Shown: positions 36,307 through 49,243, numbered from the stretch's first letter. The stretch: DNA of 64,000 nucleotides from Halopseudomonas formosensis (GCF_900115905.1 NZ_FOYD01000004.1:223164-287163); one strand, 5' to 3'. Translations and numbers: made by a program. The notes: generated by a model from the sequence alone, not told the origin.

Positions 36307-37014
36307 CTAATTGATACGCACCCAGCGCTGGCTGATCAGCATTTCCAGGGGACGGTATTCCGTCTTGTAGTTCATCTTCCGGCAGTTGCGGATCCAGTAC
36401 CCGAGGTACACCGCAGGCAGTCCATCGCGTCGGGCCTCCTCTATCTGGCACAGGATGGCGAAACGGCCGAGGCTGCGGCGGGTCTGCTCGGGGTCGAAGA
36501 AGGTATAGACCGCAGAAAGGCCATTGGAAAGCCGGTCGGTCACCGCCACCGCCAGCAACCTGTCCTGCTCGCGGAACTCGATGAATTCGCAGAAGGGGCT
36601 GCTGCTGACCAGAAAGGACTGGAACTGCTGGCGACTGGGCGGATACATGTCCCCGTCGGCGTGCCGGGCGTTGATATAGCGCGAGTAGAGCTCGTAGATC
36701 TCATCGGTGAGCCGCGGTCGGGTGCGCCTGAGTTCCAGGTCTCGGTTGCGCTTGAGAATACGGCTCTGCTGGCGGTTGGGCTGGAATGAATCAACCGGGA
36801 TCCGCGCCGGAATGCATGCCTTGCACTGGGGGCAGTGGGGCCGGTACAGGTGATCGCCACTACGGCGGAAGCCCAGCTCGGAGAGACGGCTGTAGGTCGG
36901 TTCCTCGATGGGCTCATGGGGGTCGAGGAACAGCGTCACCGCCTGCTCCTCCTCCAGATAGCTGCAGGCATGGGGCTGGGTGGCGTAGAACTTCAGGTGG
37001 GCCAGGTCGGTCAT
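36307..37014 (-). CDS. bpt: Aspartate/glutamate leucyltransferase (arginyltransferase family)
   Basis: The 235-residue enzyme attaches Leu to proteins with N-terminal Asp or Glu, marking them for ClpAP. It has the N-terminal CxxC-containing domain ([15 protein letters not shown]) and the acyltransferase core ([20 protein letters not shown]), as in Vibrio Bpt. Its start overlaps the end of aat by four bases, so both N-degron transferases are made together. Confidence 0.93.
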   Translation of the reverse strand: MTDLAHLKFYATQPHACSYLEEEQAVTLFLDPHEPIEEPTYSRLSELGFRRSGDHLYRPHCPQCKACIPARIPVDSFQPNRQQSRILKRNRDLELRRTRPRLTDEIYELYSRYINARHADGDMYPPSRQQFQSFLVSSSPFCEFIEFREQDRLLAVAVTDRLSNGLSAVYTFFDPEQTRRSLGRFAILCQIEEARRDGLPAVYLGYWIRNCRKMNYKTEYRPLEMLISQRWVRIN

Positions 37015-37754
37015 GTCACATCCCCGGGAGCGAATGCCTCCAGTATAGAAGCGGACATCCGGGGTTCAATACCGCCAGCCGGCCAGATATCCGGCTGGCT
37101 GGTCAGGCGTCTGGCGCAACGGATGAACTCGACCCTGGGCACTTCCCGGGCGCCCATGCTGCTCAGGTGCTCGGTGGGCATCTGGCAATCTATCAGCTCG
37201 CAGCCCAGGCGCCGCAGCACAGCGCCCAGCGCCAGCAGGGCAGTTTTGGAGGCGTTGCTGCGCCGGCTGAACATGGATTCTCCGAAGAACATTCTGCCCA
37301 GCGCGACGCCATAGAGTCCGCCGACCAGTTGATCGCCCTCCCAGACCTCGACCGAATGGGCGTGGCCGAGCTGGTGCAGGGTGATATAGGCCCGCTGCAT
37401 GTCCGGGGTGATCCAGGTCGCGTCCGTATATTCCCGGGGCGCGGCGCAGGCGGCAATGACCTCGGCGAAAGCCTGGTCGAAGCTGACACGCAGCTCGCTT
37501 CGGCGCAGAAATCGGCGCATGCTGCGTGACGCATGGATGCTTCCCGGCGCCAGTACCGTCCGCGGATCAGGTGACCACCACAGCAAGGGCTGGCCTTCCT
37601 CGTACCAGGGGAAGATACCCTGCCGATAGGCGATGAGCAGACGCTCGACGCTCAGATCACCACCGACGGCAAGCAGGCCGTTGGGGTTGGGCAGCGCCTG
37701 TTCGGCGGGTGGGAATTCCAGATTGTGAGGCTCAAGCCACCTCAGTTCAGTCAT
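37011..37754 (-). CDS. aat: Leucyl/phenylalanyl-tRNA--protein transferase
   Basis: The 247-residue enzyme adds Leu or Phe to proteins with N-terminal Lys or Arg. Family segments [18 protein letters not shown] and [20 protein letters not shown] are intact, and the length is normal. It is first in a coupled pair with bpt and divergent from ftsK. The 170 bp between aat and ftsK must carry both promoters. Confidence 0.95.
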   Translation of the reverse strand: MTELRWLEPHNLEFPPAEQALPNPNGLLAVGGDLSVERLLIAYRQGIFPWYEEGQPLLWWSPDPRTVLAPGSIHASRSMRRFLRRSELRVSFDQAFAEVIAACAAPREYTDATWITPDMQRAYITLHQLGHAHSVEVWEGDQLVGGLYGVALGRMFFGESMFSRRSNASKTALLALGAVLRRLGCELIDCQMPTEHLSSMGAREVPRVEFIRCARRLTSQPDIWPAGGIEPRMSASILEAFAPGDVT

Positions 37755-37924
37755 CGCGGACCTGCGGCTGATTCAAATGGTTTATCAAGAAGCGACGTTA
37801 AGCTATTGTCGGTAATCACTATAGTTCCTGCCAGACGGGAACGGAAACCCTGAGTACCGGTCCACACATGGTTAGGTGCAGAACCTGTACAATACACGGC
37901 TAAGCAAATTTGGAAGTCAGAGCG

Positions 37925-40312
37925 TTGAAGGATACCCGACCTCAGAAAGGCCAGCATTTCGCCTGGCGAGAGCAACTCAGTCTGCGTCTGCGCGAGGGCG
38001 CATTGCTGGGCATGATCGCCCTGTGCCTGTATCTGTGCATGTCGCTGTTCAGCTATAACGCCGCCGACCCGGGCTGGACCCGCAGCAGCGGCGAACTGGC
38101 GGTGCAGAATGCCGGTGGACGCATGGGCGCCTGGATCGCCGATGTGCTGCTGTTGGTGCTGGGCTATCTGGCCTATCTGTTCCCCCTGATAGTGGCGATC
38201 AAGGTGTGGCAGATGTTCCGCCGCCGCCATCTGCCATTCATCTGGAACGGCTGGCTGTTCTCCTGGCGTCTGATCGGTTTCGTACTGACGCTGCTGGCCG
38301 GTACCGCGCTGGCCGCGCTGCATGGCAGGGCGCCGGCCAGCTTTCCCGAAGGGGGCGGGGCCGGCGGCGTACTGGGCCAGTTGTTGAGCGAGATGAGTTA
38401 TCCGGTACTCAACATGCAGGGCAGCACCCTGCTGTTTCTCACCCTGTTTCTGTTCGGGCTGACTGTCTTTACCAATCTGTCCTGGTTCAAGGTCATGGAC
38501 CTGATCGGGCGCATCACCCTGGATCTGCTGGATCTGTTCCGTCGCGCCTGGATCAGCTGGCGGGAGAAGCGCGCTGCCCGTCCGCAGCCGGCCCCACGGG
38601 CGGAAGCACCGGGTCGCCGCGAACCTGTGGTCAGTCTGGAGGAGAAACGCCAGGCCGAGCTTGCCCGTGCCCAGCGCCAGCAGGCGCTGGAGAAGCACAT
38701 TGCGGCCCAGGAGAAGCGCACGCCGCCGAAGATAGAGCCGCTGGAAACCCGTCCGGCGGAAGCCAGTGTGCGGGCCCAGAAGGAACGTCAGGCGCCGCTG
38801 AAGTTCGAGCCCGTGGTGCCCGGCTCGCTGCCGCCCATTTCCCTGCTGGATCCGCCGAGCAAGGTGAACAAGGGCTTCTCGCCGGAGTCGCTGGAGGGTA
38901 TGTCACGCCTGCTTGAGCTCAAGCTCAAGGACTTCGGTGTCGAGGCCGAGGTCGAGAAGGTACAGCCGGGTCCGGTCATCACCCGCTTCGAGATCCAGCC
39001 CGCGCCGGGGGTCAAGGTCAGCAAGATCACCAATCTGGCCAAGGACCTGGCCCGATCCCTGGCGGTCATCAGCGTGCGGGTGGTGGAGGTCATTCCCGGC
39101 AAGACCACCATCGGCATCGAGATTCCCAACGAGGACCGGGAAATCGTGCGGCTGTCAGAGGTGCTGCAGACACGGGAGTTCGATGAGGCGCAATCGCCGG
39201 TCACCCTGGCGCTGGGGCACGATATCGGCGGCAAGCCGGTGTTGGCCGATCTGGCACGCATGCCGCACCTGCTGGTGGCGGGTACCACCGGCTCGGGTAA
39301 ATCGGTGGGTGTCAACGCCATGCTGCTGAGCATCCTGTTCAAGTCGCACCCCGAGGATGTGCGGCTGATCATGATCGACCCCAAGATGCTGGAACTGTCG
39401 ATCTACGAGGGTATTCCCCATCTGCTGTGCCCGGTGGTCACCGACATGAAGGAGGCGGCCAATGCGCTTCGCTGGTGCGTGGCGGAGATGGAGCGCCGCT
39501 ACAAGCTGATGGCCGCCATGGGGGTGCGCAACCTGGCGGGCTTCAACCGCAAGGTCAAGGACGCCCAGAAGGCCGGCGAGCCGCTGACCGACCCGCTGTT
39601 CCGTCGCGAGAGCATGGACGACATTCCGCCGGAGCTCGATACCCTGCCGGTGATCGTGGTGGTGATCGACGAGTTTGCCGACATGATGATGATCGTCGGC
39701 AAGAAGGTCGAGGAACTGATCGCGCGCATCGCACAGAAGGCGAGGGCGGCGGGCATCCACCTGATCCTAGCCACCCAGCGCCCCTCGGTGGATGTGATCA
39801 CGGGTCTGATCAAGGCCAACATTCCCACACGGATCGCCTTCCAGGTTTCCAGTCGCATCGACTCGCGCACCATCCTCGATCAGGGCGGTGCCGAACAGCT
39901 GCTCGGCCACGGCGACATGCTCTACATGCCGCCGGGCACCAGTCTGCCGGTGCGGGTCCATGGCGCCTTCGTTTCCGATGACGAGGTGCACCGGCTGGTC
40001 GACGAGTGGAAGCAGCGCGGCGAGCCGGATTACATCCAGGACATTCTCGATGGCGCCGACGAAGGCGGCTCCGGCGGGTTCGACGGCGGTGGCGGCGGTG
40101 ATGGCGAGGAGGATGATCCGCTGTACGACGAAGCGGTGCGCTTCGTCACCGAGTCGCGTAAGGCGTCGATTTCTTCCCTGCAGCGCAAGCTCAAGGTTGG
40201 TTACAATCGGGCGGCGCGCATGATTGAATCGATGGAGATGGCCGGTGTCGTATCCCCGGCAGACCATACCAACCAGCGCGAAGTCATCGCGCCCCCACCT
40301 GTACGAGACTAG
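37925..40312 (+). CDS. ftsK: DNA translocase FtsK
   Basis: The 795-residue protein has four N-terminal membrane helices (about 25-180), a short Arg/Gln/Pro linker and the alpha/beta RecA-like motor. Walker [10 protein letters not shown] lies near residue 453 and Walker [13 protein letters not shown] further on. The C-terminal gamma winged helix ([20 protein letters not shown] onward) reads KOPS sites. FtsK resolves chromosome dimers at the septum. I use TTG 37925, with GGAAG upstream, which gives an N-terminus like other Pseudomonas FtsK; TTG 37910 is also possible. lolA follows after 9 bp. Confidence 0.95.
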   Translation: MKDTRPQKGQHFAWREQLSLRLREGALLGMIALCLYLCMSLFSYNAADPGWTRSSGELAVQNAGGRMGAWIADVLLLVLGYLAYLFPLIVAIKVWQMFRRRHLPFIWNGWLFSWRLIGFVLTLLAGTALAALHGRAPASFPEGGGAGGVLGQLLSEMSYPVLNMQGSTLLFLTLFLFGLTVFTNLSWFKVMDLIGRITLDLLDLFRRAWISWREKRAARPQPAPRAEAPGRREPVVSLEEKRQAELARAQRQQALEKHIAAQEKRTPPKIEPLETRPAEASVRAQKERQAPLKFEPVVPGSLPPISLLDPPSKVNKGFSPESLEGMSRLLELKLKDFGVEAEVEKVQPGPVITRFEIQPAPGVKVSKITNLAKDLARSLAVISVRVVEVIPGKTTIGIEIPNEDREIVRLSEVLQTREFDEAQSPVTLALGHDIGGKPVLADLARMPHLLVAGTTGSGKSVGVNAMLLSILFKSHPEDVRLIMIDPKMLELSIYEGIPHLLCPVVTDMKEAANALRWCVAEMERRYKLMAAMGVRNLAGFNRKVKDAQKAGEPLTDPLFRRESMDDIPPELDTLPVIVVVIDEFADMMMIVGKKVEELIARIAQKARAAGIHLILATQRPSVDVITGLIKANIPTRIAFQVSSRIDSRTILDQGGAEQLLGHGDMLYMPPGTSLPVRVHGAFVSDDEVHRLVDEWKQRGEPDYIQDILDGADEGGSGGFDGGGGGDGEEDDPLYDEAVRFVTESRKASISSLQRKLKVGYNRAARMIESMEMAGVVSPADHTNQREVIAPPPVRD

Positions 40313-40321
40313 ATAACCTTG

Positions 40322-40957
40322 ATGAAGACCCTGCTGCGTTCCAGTATTACCGCCCTTTGCCTGGCCATGCTGCCCCTGGCGGTCAGCGCAGATGATCAGA
40401 GCCAGGCTGCAGAGCGGCTCAATCAGCTGCTGTCCCGGGCCCAGACCCTGACCGGCGGCTTCTCCCAGATGACCCTGAGTGCCAACGGGGCCAATCTGCA
40501 GGAAACCACAGGTACCCTGGCCCTCAAGCGTCCCGGCAAGTTCCGCTGGCACACCGACCCGCCGCTGGAGCAGCTGCTGATTTCCGATGGCGAGAAGATC
40601 TGGCTGTATGATCCGGATCTGGAGCAGGTGACCATCCAGCAGATGGATCAACGCCTGAGCCATACGCCGGCATTGCTGCTCTCGGGTGATGTCAGCAAGC
40701 TGCAGGAGAGTTTCGATATCGAACTCACCGACGGCGGCAGCGTGGTGGACTTCACCCTCACCCCCAGGGAGGCCGATTCCATGTTTGACAGTCTGCGCGT
40801 GTCCTTCAATGACGGGCTGATCAACGATATGCAGATGAGCGACCCGGTGGGGCAGCGCACCAATATCCTGTTCCACAATGTGCAGCTGAACGCGCCGCTG
40901 GATGATGCGCAATTCAGTTTTGAGGTTCCCGACGGAGTTGATGTCATCAGTGAGTGA
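40322..40957 (+). CDS. lolA: Outer-membrane lipoprotein carrier protein LolA
   Basis: The 211-residue precursor has a signal peptide (about 1-22, ending LAVSA) and the LolA fold ([20 protein letters not shown], then [20 protein letters not shown]). It shuttles lipoproteins from LolCDE to LolB across the periplasm. It follows ftsK by nine bases and is followed by rarA with a single base between, the conserved ftsK-lolA-rarA order. Confidence 0.95.
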   Translation: MKTLLRSSITALCLAMLPLAVSADDQSQAAERLNQLLSRAQTLTGGFSQMTLSANGANLQETTGTLALKRPGKFRWHTDPPLEQLLISDGEKIWLYDPDLEQVTIQQMDQRLSHTPALLLSGDVSKLQESFDIELTDGGSVVDFTLTPREADSMFDSLRVSFNDGLINDMQMSDPVGQRTNILFHNVQLNAPLDDAQFSFEVPDGVDVISE

Positions 40958-40958
40958 C

Positions 40959-42293
40959 ATGGATCTGTTTGCCCCGCGCACCCCGCCCAATCAACCGCTG
41001 GCGGCGCGCATGCGGCCGGCCACGCTGGACGAGTACGCAGGGCAGCAGCATCTGCTGGGACCGGGTCGCCCGCTGCGTACGGCGCTGGAGCAGGGCGCGC
41101 TGCACTCGATGATCTTCTGGGGCCCGCCTGGGGTCGGCAAGACCACCCTGGCCCGTCTGCTGGCTACCCTGGCCGACGCGCATTTCGTGACCATTTCCGC
41201 TGTGCTGTCGGGGGTCAAGGAGATACGCCAGGCGGTGGATCAGGCCCGCCAGCACGCCGCCCGGGACGGGCGCCAGACCATTCTGTTCGTCGATGAAGTA
41301 CACAGATTCAACAAGGGGCAGCAGGATGCCTTCCTGCCCTACGTCGAGGACGGCACGCTGCTGTTCATTGGCGCCACCACCGAAAATCCTTCCTTCGAGC
41401 TGAACAACGCGCTGCTGTCCCGGGCCCGGGTCTATGTGCTCAAGGCGCTGGATGAGCAGGCGCTGGAGGCGCTGTTGATGCGCGCTCTGACCGACAGCGA
41501 GCGCGGCCTGGGTGCGCAGCGGCTGAGCATCAGCAACGAGGCCAGGCAGGTTCTGCTCGGCGCCGCCGATGGCGATGGACGGCGCCTGCTCAATCTGCTG
41601 GAGATCGCCGCTGATCTGACGCCTGAGGGTGGCACCATCGACCTCGAGCTGGTCGGTGAGCTGCTCAACGACAATCGGCGGCGTTTCGACAAGGGTGGAG
41701 AAGCCTTCTACGACCAGATATCGGCGCTGCACAAATCGGTACGCGGCTCCAATCCGGACGGCGCCCTGTACTGGTATGCGCGCATGCTCGACGGCGGCTG
41801 TGACCCGCTGTACATCGCGAGGCGGGTAGTGCGCATGGCCAGCGAGGACATCGGCAATGCCGATCCCCGGGCCCTGACCCTGTGCCTGAATGCCTGGGAT
41901 GTGCAGGAGCGGCTCGGCAGTCCCGAGGGCGAGCTGGCGATTGCCCAGGCCATTGTCTATCTGGCCTGTGCGCCCAAGAGCAATGCGGTGTACAAGGCCT
42001 ACAATGCCGCGCGCCAGGATGTGGCCGGACAACCGTCGCTGGAACCGCCGCTGCACCTGCGCAACGCGCCGACCCGGCTGATGAAGGAGCTGGGCTACGG
42101 CCAGGCCTATCGTTATGCCCATGATGAGCCTGAGGCCTATGCCGCGGGGGAGGACTACTTCCCGGAGGAGCTCGAGCCCAGACAATACTACCAGCCGGTC
42201 AGTCGCGGACTGGAGCTGAAGATCGCCCAGAAGCTCGAGTATCTGCGCAGCCTCGATGCTGCCAGCCCGAATCAGCGCAGGAGAAAGTCGTGA
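40959..42293 (+). CDS. rarA: Replication-associated recombination protein A (MgsA/RarA)
   Basis: The 444-residue AAA+ ATPase has Walker A GPPGVGKT (55-62), Walker [11 protein letters not shown] and the C-terminal tetramerisation domain ([15 protein letters not shown], then [10 protein letters not shown]). It acts at stalled replication forks. The ATG at 40959 gives the N-terminus MDLFAPR seen in Pseudomonas orthologues; an ATG at 40941 overlaps lolA. The stop overlaps the crcB start. Confidence 0.95.
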   Translation: MDLFAPRTPPNQPLAARMRPATLDEYAGQQHLLGPGRPLRTALEQGALHSMIFWGPPGVGKTTLARLLATLADAHFVTISAVLSGVKEIRQAVDQARQHAARDGRQTILFVDEVHRFNKGQQDAFLPYVEDGTLLFIGATTENPSFELNNALLSRARVYVLKALDEQALEALLMRALTDSERGLGAQRLSISNEARQVLLGAADGDGRRLLNLLEIAADLTPEGGTIDLELVGELLNDNRRRFDKGGEAFYDQISALHKSVRGSNPDGALYWYARMLDGGCDPLYIARRVVRMASEDIGNADPRALTLCLNAWDVQERLGSPEGELAIAQAIVYLACAPKSNAVYKAYNAARQDVAGQPSLEPPLHLRNAPTRLMKELGYGQAYRYAHDEPEAYAAGEDYFPEELEPRQYYQPVSRGLELKIAQKLEYLRSLDAASPNQRRRKS

Positions 42294-42661
42294 TTGCCTC
42301 TATCGGCGCGGTTGCCCTTGGCGGCGCATTGGGCGCGCTGGCCCGCTATTCCGTTGCGTTGCTGGTGCTCAGGCTGTGGCCCGGCAGCTTTGCCCTGCCG
42401 ACCCTGCTGGTCAATGTGTCCGGCTGCCTCACGATAGGTGTACTATACGGCCTGTGGCTGCACCGCCCGGAGATCTCGCCCGTGATACAGCAGGGGCTGA
42501 TGATCGGCTTTCTCGGGGCCTTCACCACATTTTCCACCTTTTCCCTGGATGCCTGGCGCCTGCTGGGAAATGGTCAGGGGCTGATTGCCCTCGGATATAT
42601 CCTGCTCAGCGTGTGCCTCTGTCTGACCGCCACCTGGGCCGGCCTGTGGCTGACTCGCTAG
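42290..42661 (+). CDS. crcB: Fluoride exporter CrcB/Fluc
   Basis: The 123-residue protein has four membrane helices with the Fluc motifs ([41 protein letters not shown]). It forms dual-topology dimers that export fluoride. The GTG start overlaps the rarA stop by four bases, so expression follows the upstream genes. No fluoride riboswitch is seen at this internal position. Confidence 0.94.
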   Translation: MIASIGAVALGGALGALARYSVALLVLRLWPGSFALPTLLVNVSGCLTIGVLYGLWLHRPEISPVIQQGLMIGFLGAFTTFSTFSLDAWRLLGNGQGLIALGYILLSVCLCLTATWAGLWLTR

Positions 42662-42696
42662 TCGCCCTGGCTGCCACCTGCAACCAACGAAAGTGA

Positions 42697-43986
<1,290 letters not shown>

Positions 43987-44173
43987 TCCGCTTTGCTTTC
44001 GGGGCGGTGGCTCTCACAGGCATGGAGGCGAGCGTGCCCTCCGTTACGCTTGTGGAAGGCGCGCCCTTGCGGCGAAGGGGGCTTGCCGTGGTGCAGGAGC
44101 AGCCGTTTCTGCCGACAGGGTGATCGGGGCGCAACCCTGATGTGCTGAAATCACGCCTCAAAAAGGGGTATGC

Positions 44174-45562
44174 ATGGAATTTCTACCGCTGTTTCATAAC
44201 CTGCGTGGACGATGGGTGCTGGTCGTCGGCGGTGGGGATATTGCCTTGCGCAAGGCACGATTGCTGAGCGAGGCCGGTGCGCGGCTGCGTATCGTGGCAC
44301 CCGAGATTGACCCGCAACTGCAGGATCTGGTCGACCGGATGGGCGGTGAGACCCGGGTGCAGGGCTACGGGTCGGAGCAGCTGGAGGGCGTCGATCTGGT
44401 GATTGCCGCAACCGATGACAGGGCGCTCAACGCCCGGATCTCGGCCGATGCCCAGGCCCGCCATCTGCCGGTCAATGTGGTGGATGCACCGGAGCTGTGC
44501 AGCGTGATCTTTCCGGCCATAGTCGATCGCTCACCGCTGGTGATTGCCGTATCCAGCGGCGGCCATGCGCCGGTGTTGGCGCGTCTGACCCGGGCACGTA
44601 TCGAAACCCTGTTTCCCCATGCCTGGGGTCGCCTGGCCGAGCTGGCCCAGCGCTTCCGATCCCAGGTCAAGGGAGCCTTTCCTTCGATCAACCAGCGCCG
44701 GGTGTTCTGGGAAGATGTCTTCCAGGGGGATATCGCCGAGCGCGTGTTCGCCGGCCAGGATCAGGAAGCCGAGCGTCTGCTGATCGAGCAGCTGCAACAG
44801 CAACAGGGCCGGCGCTACCGTGGCGAGGTCTACCTGGTCGGTGCCGGCCCCGGAGATCCGGACCTGCTGACCTTCCGTGCACTGCGACTGATGCAGCAGG
44901 CCGATGTGGTTCTGCATGATCGACTGGTACCCGATGCCATCATCGACCTGTGCCGGCGCGACGCCGACCGTATCTACGTGGGCAAGGCCCGCGCCGATCA
45001 CGCCGTCCCCCAGGAGCAGATCAACCAGTTGCTGGTGCGCCTGGCGAAGGAGGGCAAGCGGGTGCTGCGGCTGAAAGGCGGCGATCCCTTCATCTTTGGC
45101 CGGGGCGGCGAGGAGATCCAGGAGCTGGCCGCCCATGGCATTCCCTTCCAGGTGGTGCCGGGCATCACCGCGGCCAATGGCTGCTCGGCCTACGCCGGTA
45201 TTCCGCTTACCCACCGCGACCATGCCCAGTCGGTGCGTTTTGTCACCGGCCATCTCAAGGACGGAAGCACCAATCTGCCCTGGCAGGAGCTGGTGGCGCC
45301 GGGCCAGACCGTGGTGTTCTACATGGGGCTGGTGGGGCTGCCGGAAATCTGCCGGCAGCTGATCCTCCACGGTCGTGACCCGGGAACACCCATGGCGCTG
45401 ATCCAGCAGGGCACCACATCGAATCAGAAGGTCATCACAGGCACTCTGGCGAGCATGCCGGAGCTGGTACAACAGACCGAGATCAAGCCGCCGACCCTGC
45501 TTATCGTGGGCGAGGTGGTCAGCCTCAGGGACAAGCTGCAGTGGTTTGACACGGAGCACTGA
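44174..45562 (+). CDS. cysG: Siroheme synthase CysG (SUMT / precorrin-2 dehydrogenase / ferrochelatase)
   Basis: The 462-residue trifunctional enzyme makes siroheme from uroporphyrinogen III for sulfite and nitrite reductases. Residues 1-150 are the NAD-binding dehydrogenase/chelatase part ([19 protein letters not shown], Asp residues in AATDDRALN). Residues about 216-460 are the SAM-dependent methyltransferase ([45 protein letters not shown]). Domains are intact. The 187-bp gap after serS likely holds its promoter. Confidence 0.96.
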   Translation: MEFLPLFHNLRGRWVLVVGGGDIALRKARLLSEAGARLRIVAPEIDPQLQDLVDRMGGETRVQGYGSEQLEGVDLVIAATDDRALNARISADAQARHLPVNVVDAPELCSVIFPAIVDRSPLVIAVSSGGHAPVLARLTRARIETLFPHAWGRLAELAQRFRSQVKGAFPSINQRRVFWEDVFQGDIAERVFAGQDQEAERLLIEQLQQQQGRRYRGEVYLVGAGPGDPDLLTFRALRLMQQADVVLHDRLVPDAIIDLCRRDADRIYVGKARADHAVPQEQINQLLVRLAKEGKRVLRLKGGDPFIFGRGGEEIQELAAHGIPFQVVPGITAANGCSAYAGIPLTHRDHAQSVRFVTGHLKDGSTNLPWQELVAPGQTVVFYMGLVGLPEICRQLILHGRDPGTPMALIQQGTTSNQKVITGTLASMPELVQQTEIKPPTLLIVGEVVSLRDKLQWFDTEH

Positions 45563-45574
45563 CAGGAGAGGAGC

Positions 45575-46639
45575 ATGGCACGCAAGCTGGTGGTCAAGCG
45601 CGGTGGCAAGCTGGGTGCGCCGCCCGGAACACTGCTGCACATAGGGCGGCACAAGCCCGAGCATGCGGCCATACGCCTGATCCGCTACGACGCCGAGGAT
45701 CTGCAGGAGTCGGTGATCACCGACCCCTCCCGCTACCGGCCGGCGCAGGTGCCGGGCCAGGTCAGCTGGCTGAATGTGGACGGGGTGGCCGATGCCGGTG
45801 TGATCCAGGCGCTCGGCGGTCAGTTCCAGCTGCATCCGCTGGTGCTGGAAGATGTGCTCAATACCGATCAGCGCCCCAAGGTCGAGGAGTACCCGGGCTA
45901 CCTGTACATAGTGCTGCGCATGCTGCAGTTCGATCGCGAGCGCCAGCAGATCCAGTCCGAGCAGGTCAGCCTGGTGTTGGGCGGGGATTTCGTACTCTCC
46001 TTCCAGGAGCGCGCAGGGGATGTGTTCGACGGTGTGCGCGAGCGCCTGCGCACGGGGCGGCGCATCCGCTTCATGCGCAGCGACTATCTGGCCTATGCGC
46101 TGCTGGACGCGGTGGTGGACCATTACTTCGAGATGCTCGAATATCTGGGCGAGCGGGTGGAGGAACTGGAAGACCAGATCATCGCCAGCCCCGGACCGGA
46201 TACCCTGGCGCAGATCCACCACTACAAGCGCGAGATGCTGCTGCTGCGCAAATCCATCTGGCCGTTGCGCGAGCTGCTCAGCCGCCTGACACGGGACGAC
46301 AGCCCGTTGATCGCCGATGAGACCCGTCTGTACCTGCGGGACGTTCACGATCACGTCATTCACGTCATGGACAGCATAGATACCATCCGCGAGCTGCTGG
46401 TCAGCCTGCTGGACCTGTATCTGTCCAATGTCAGCAAGCGCACCAACGAGATCATGAAGGTGCTGACCATCTTTGCCTCGCTGTTCATGCCGCTGACCTT
46501 CATCGCCGGGGTCTACGGCATGAACTTCGATGTCATGCCGGAGCTGCGCTGGCCCTGGGGCTACCCGGCGGTCATGCTGCTGATGCTGGTGATCGTGCTC
46601 AGCCTGCTGGTGTACTTCCGCCGCCGGCGCTGGCTGTAG
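45575..46639 (+). CDS. CorA/ZntB-family metal-ion transporter
   Basis: The 354-residue protein has a large N-terminal cytoplasmic domain (KLVVKRGGKLGAPPGTLLH onward), a long stalk helix and two C-terminal membrane helices. The pore motif YGMNF has GMN at 315-317. This is the CorA-type Mg/Co channel signature; ZntB has the same motif, so the ion is not certain. It starts 13 bp after cysG with AGGAGAG ahead and converges with the L,D-transpeptidase gene with a 3-bp gap. Confidence 0.88.
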   Translation: MARKLVVKRGGKLGAPPGTLLHIGRHKPEHAAIRLIRYDAEDLQESVITDPSRYRPAQVPGQVSWLNVDGVADAGVIQALGGQFQLHPLVLEDVLNTDQRPKVEEYPGYLYIVLRMLQFDRERQQIQSEQVSLVLGGDFVLSFQERAGDVFDGVRERLRTGRRIRFMRSDYLAYALLDAVVDHYFEMLEYLGERVEELEDQIIASPGPDTLAQIHHYKREMLLLRKSIWPLRELLSRLTRDDSPLIADETRLYLRDVHDHVIHVMDSIDTIRELLVSLLDLYLSNVSKRTNEIMKVLTIFASLFMPLTFIAGVYGMNFDVMPELRWPWGYPAVMLLMLVIVLSLLVYFRRRRWL

Positions 46640-46642
46640 CCC

Positions 46643-48271
46643 TCACTGCTGTGCAATGGCCCGATGGTAGGCCTGGGCCAGGGGCTCGTCCATGGAATAG
46701 GGGTCGGGGCTGAAGCGCAGGCTGCCGTCCTCCAGGGCTTCAGCGGTCCAGTAGGTCAGCAGTACCTGCGGCCCGTTGCGCACGGCGATTTCATGGGTTC
46801 TGCCACTGGTCATGCGCTGCTCGATTCGTTCCCGCTGCTGTTGATCCAGGGTGTAGAACAGGTAATCGGCCAGCTCGCTGGCCTGTTCCACCCGTACGCA
46901 GCCGGAACTGACGTTGCGCACGGCCCGGGCAAACAGCGACTGGCTGGGCGTATCATGCAGGTAGACGGCAAAGGGATTGTCGAAACGGAATACCATGCGT
47001 CCCAGGGGGTTGTCCGGGCCCGGCGGCTGGCGCAGGAGAATGCCTCTGGGGTTATGCCAGTCGATCTGCGCCGGATCCAGCTGGTTGCCCTGGTGATCCA
47101 GCACCTGCATGTTGCGCTCGCTGAAGTAGGCCGGATTGCTGCGGATCTGAGGCAGCTTGTCTTCCTTCAGAATGGTGGGTGGAATGGTCCAGCTCGGGTT
47201 GAGTGTCACCCGGTTGATCCGTGAGTCGAGCATGGGCGTGGCCCGGTCCGGGCTGCCGGACTGGACGCGGGATTGCCAGCGCACCTCATTGCCCTCCAGC
47301 AGCAGCGCGCGGCTGCCGGCGGCGTTGACCAGCAGCGAGTGATATTGGCGACGGGCCTCCATCCAGCGCATGCGCTCCAGATTGATCCTTACCTGCTGCA
47401 GACGCTGGGCATGAGTCATGTTGAGGGCGGCGAGCGTCTGCGGACCGACAACCGCATCGGGTTGCAGGCCCTGCTGGCGCTGGAACTGCCGGACTGCCTC
47501 CTGCAGTACCTGATCGTAGCTCAGTGGCTGCGCCTGAACCGGGTCATCAGCCAGCAGCGGTCGGTCCAGTGGGCCGGCCGTGGCCTCGGGGTCGAGCAGC
47601 CCGCGCAGCTGCATGTGCTGCATCAGAACCCGCAGCCGCGGATCCCGATCATTGCCGGGCTTGAGCAGGGGGCCGTCAGGGAAGGGAGGCAGCTGCGGCC
47701 CGGCCTCAGGCATGGCGATGAACGCGTCCCGTAGCTGCAGGTACAGTGGCAGGTCAGGGCGCGCGTGCTCGAAGGCATTGCGCATGGATTCCAGGCCGAG
47801 TATGCCCAGCTGTGCCACGCTTTCGCGTATCGGTGTCATCATGGCTGACGACTCCCATACCGGTTCGTGCTCCTGCTGGTTGAGCCGGCCCCGGCTCAGG
47901 TGCTCCAGGGCCAGCAGGTAATGGGCGCTGATCTGCAACTCCGCGCAGAGCGCTTCGGCTTCGCGGATATCAGGCATGTACTGCGCGGGGTTGAGTCCAT
48001 CGGATTGCAGTTCGGCCAGTTGTTCCAGCAGGTCCTGCAGCAGCCCCTGGTTCTTCCAGATGAAAATATATCCCTGCGCCTGATACAGCTCCGCAAGGGC
48101 CTCATGCAGCTTCTGCGTGCGCAGCTCGGGGAGGCCGCAGTCGGACGGCGAATCGCTCTGCAGCCAGTCCTGGACGGGTGTCAGCGGTACATTGACGGTG
48201 TATTCTGCATGGGCGTTGAGAACCAGACTGCCCAGACAACTGACGAACAGCACTGTACATTTTTTAAGCAA
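46643..48271 (-). CDS. L,D-transpeptidase of the YcbB/LdtD type
   Basis: The 542-residue periplasmic protein has a signal peptide (about 1-22), a long helical scaffold and a peptidoglycan-binding domain (QRQQGLQPDAVVGPQTLAAL). The YkuD catalytic domain has HDTPSQ and Cys458 in SSGCVRVEQ. Such enzymes make 3-3 peptidoglycan crosslinks. The start is TTG 48271 with AAGGGAG at ideal distance; the frame is open to 48310. It is divergent from a second L,D-transpeptidase-fold gene across 145 bp. Confidence 0.88.
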   Translation of the reverse strand: MLKKCTVLFVSCLGSLVLNAHAEYTVNVPLTPVQDWLQSDSPSDCGLPELRTQKLHEALAELYQAQGYIFIWKNQGLLQDLLEQLAELQSDGLNPAQYMPDIREAEALCAELQISAHYLLALEHLSRGRLNQQEHEPVWESSAMMTPIRESVAQLGILGLESMRNAFEHARPDLPLYLQLRDAFIAMPEAGPQLPPFPDGPLLKPGNDRDPRLRVLMQHMQLRGLLDPEATAGPLDRPLLADDPVQAQPLSYDQVLQEAVRQFQRQQGLQPDAVVGPQTLAALNMTHAQRLQQVRINLERMRWMEARRQYHSLLVNAAGSRALLLEGNEVRWQSRVQSGSPDRATPMLDSRINRVTLNPSWTIPPTILKEDKLPQIRSNPAYFSERNMQVLDHQGNQLDPAQIDWHNPRGILLRQPPGPDNPLGRMVFRFDNPFAVYLHDTPSQSLFARAVRNVSSGCVRVEQASELADYLFYTLDQQQRERIEQRMTSGRTHEIAVRNGPQVLLTYWTAEALEDGSLRFSPDPYSMDEPLAQAYHRAIAQQ

Positions 48272-48416
48272 CCGGTACTCTCCCTTCAGGCTCTTGGGGG
48301 CCTCCGCCATCGAGACGTATCCATGCAGGCCAGCATCGACTGAGCCGGGGCGGGGGCTTGTTTGATTATATTTCTGTTTCTACGGCCCGGGTTACTGCGG
48401 CCGAGGGGGCTACTTG

Positions 48417-49160
48417 ATGTTGCATGCTCTGCGCCGACTTGGCGTTTTGTCCGCCTGTTGCCTGACGCTGTTCGGCGGCGAGGCACTGGCGAAGGAAGTC
48501 GCTGTCATTCATCCCTATCAGCAATCCGAATCATCCTCTGTATTGCACGAGCGTCTGGCGGCAGCTGCCCCGGATCTGGATCGGCGGGTATTGGGCACCG
48601 CCATCGATGCCATGCAGTGCGCGGTGGCCGGAGGCGCGAAGCCGGCCGAGCGCCTTGCCGTGATCGATTTCTCCCTGCCATCCACCGAGCAGCGCCTGTG
48701 GATCTTCGATCTGAAGCATCACAGGCTGCTGCTGCGGGATCTGGTTGCCCACGGCCAGGGGTCGGGTGACAACTATGCCCGCCAGTTTTCCAATGTCGAG
48801 GGCAGTCATCAGTCCAGTATCGGACTGTTCCGCACCCAGGAAAGCTATATCGGTCAGCACGGATACTCCCTGCGCATGGATGGGCTCGAGCCCGGTTTCA
48901 ATGATCTTGCGCGTCAGCGCGCCATCGTCATCCATCCGGCTGACTATGTGGATCCCAGCTGGATCAGCCGTCATGGGCGCATAGGGCGCAGCCACGGCTG
49001 TCCGGCGGTACGTCCGGAAGTCGCCAGTATGGTGGTTGACAGCCTCAAAGGCGGCCAGTTCATGTTTTCCTGGTATCCGGATGATCACTGGCTGGCCAGT
49101 TCCACCCTGATCAACTGTCCGCACAGGACAGAAAAGGGCCTGGTAGCGGCCCGCAATTGA
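48417..49160 (+). CDS. Murein L,D-transpeptidase catalytic-domain protein
   Basis: The 247-residue precursor has a signal peptide (about 1-24, ending EALA) and a DUF2778/YkuD-like domain. The nucleophile is Cys195 in RSHGCPAVRP, and RAIVIHPADYVD lies before it. It has no peptidoglycan-binding repeat. The ATG at 48417 has GAGGGGG seven bases upstream. Divergent from the larger Ldt gene, it is probably controlled from the same promoter region; the two may act at different steps of wall remodelling. Confidence 0.86.
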   Translation: MLHALRRLGVLSACCLTLFGGEALAKEVAVIHPYQQSESSSVLHERLAAAAPDLDRRVLGTAIDAMQCAVAGGAKPAERLAVIDFSLPSTEQRLWIFDLKHHRLLLRDLVAHGQGSGDNYARQFSNVEGSHQSSIGLFRTQESYIGQHGYSLRMDGLEPGFNDLARQRAIVIHPADYVDPSWISRHGRIGRSHGCPAVRPEVASMVVDSLKGGQFMFSWYPDDHWLASSTLINCPHRTEKGLVAARN

Positions 49161-49243
49161 TGTCCGCTGCGGCGGGACGCCCGGGCGTTGTGATTTTTCC
49201 TGATACAGATATTGCAATCGTCTTCTCTGCGTAATAGAGTTCT

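Noticed and set aside
42200..42300. A fluoride riboswitch before crcB
   Set aside because: crcB starts inside the end of rarA and no pseudoknot-like leader is present.
43987..44173. A gene or RNA in the serS-cysG gap
   Set aside because: No frame with a ribosome site and no tRNA-like fold was seen; it most likely holds the cysG promoter.
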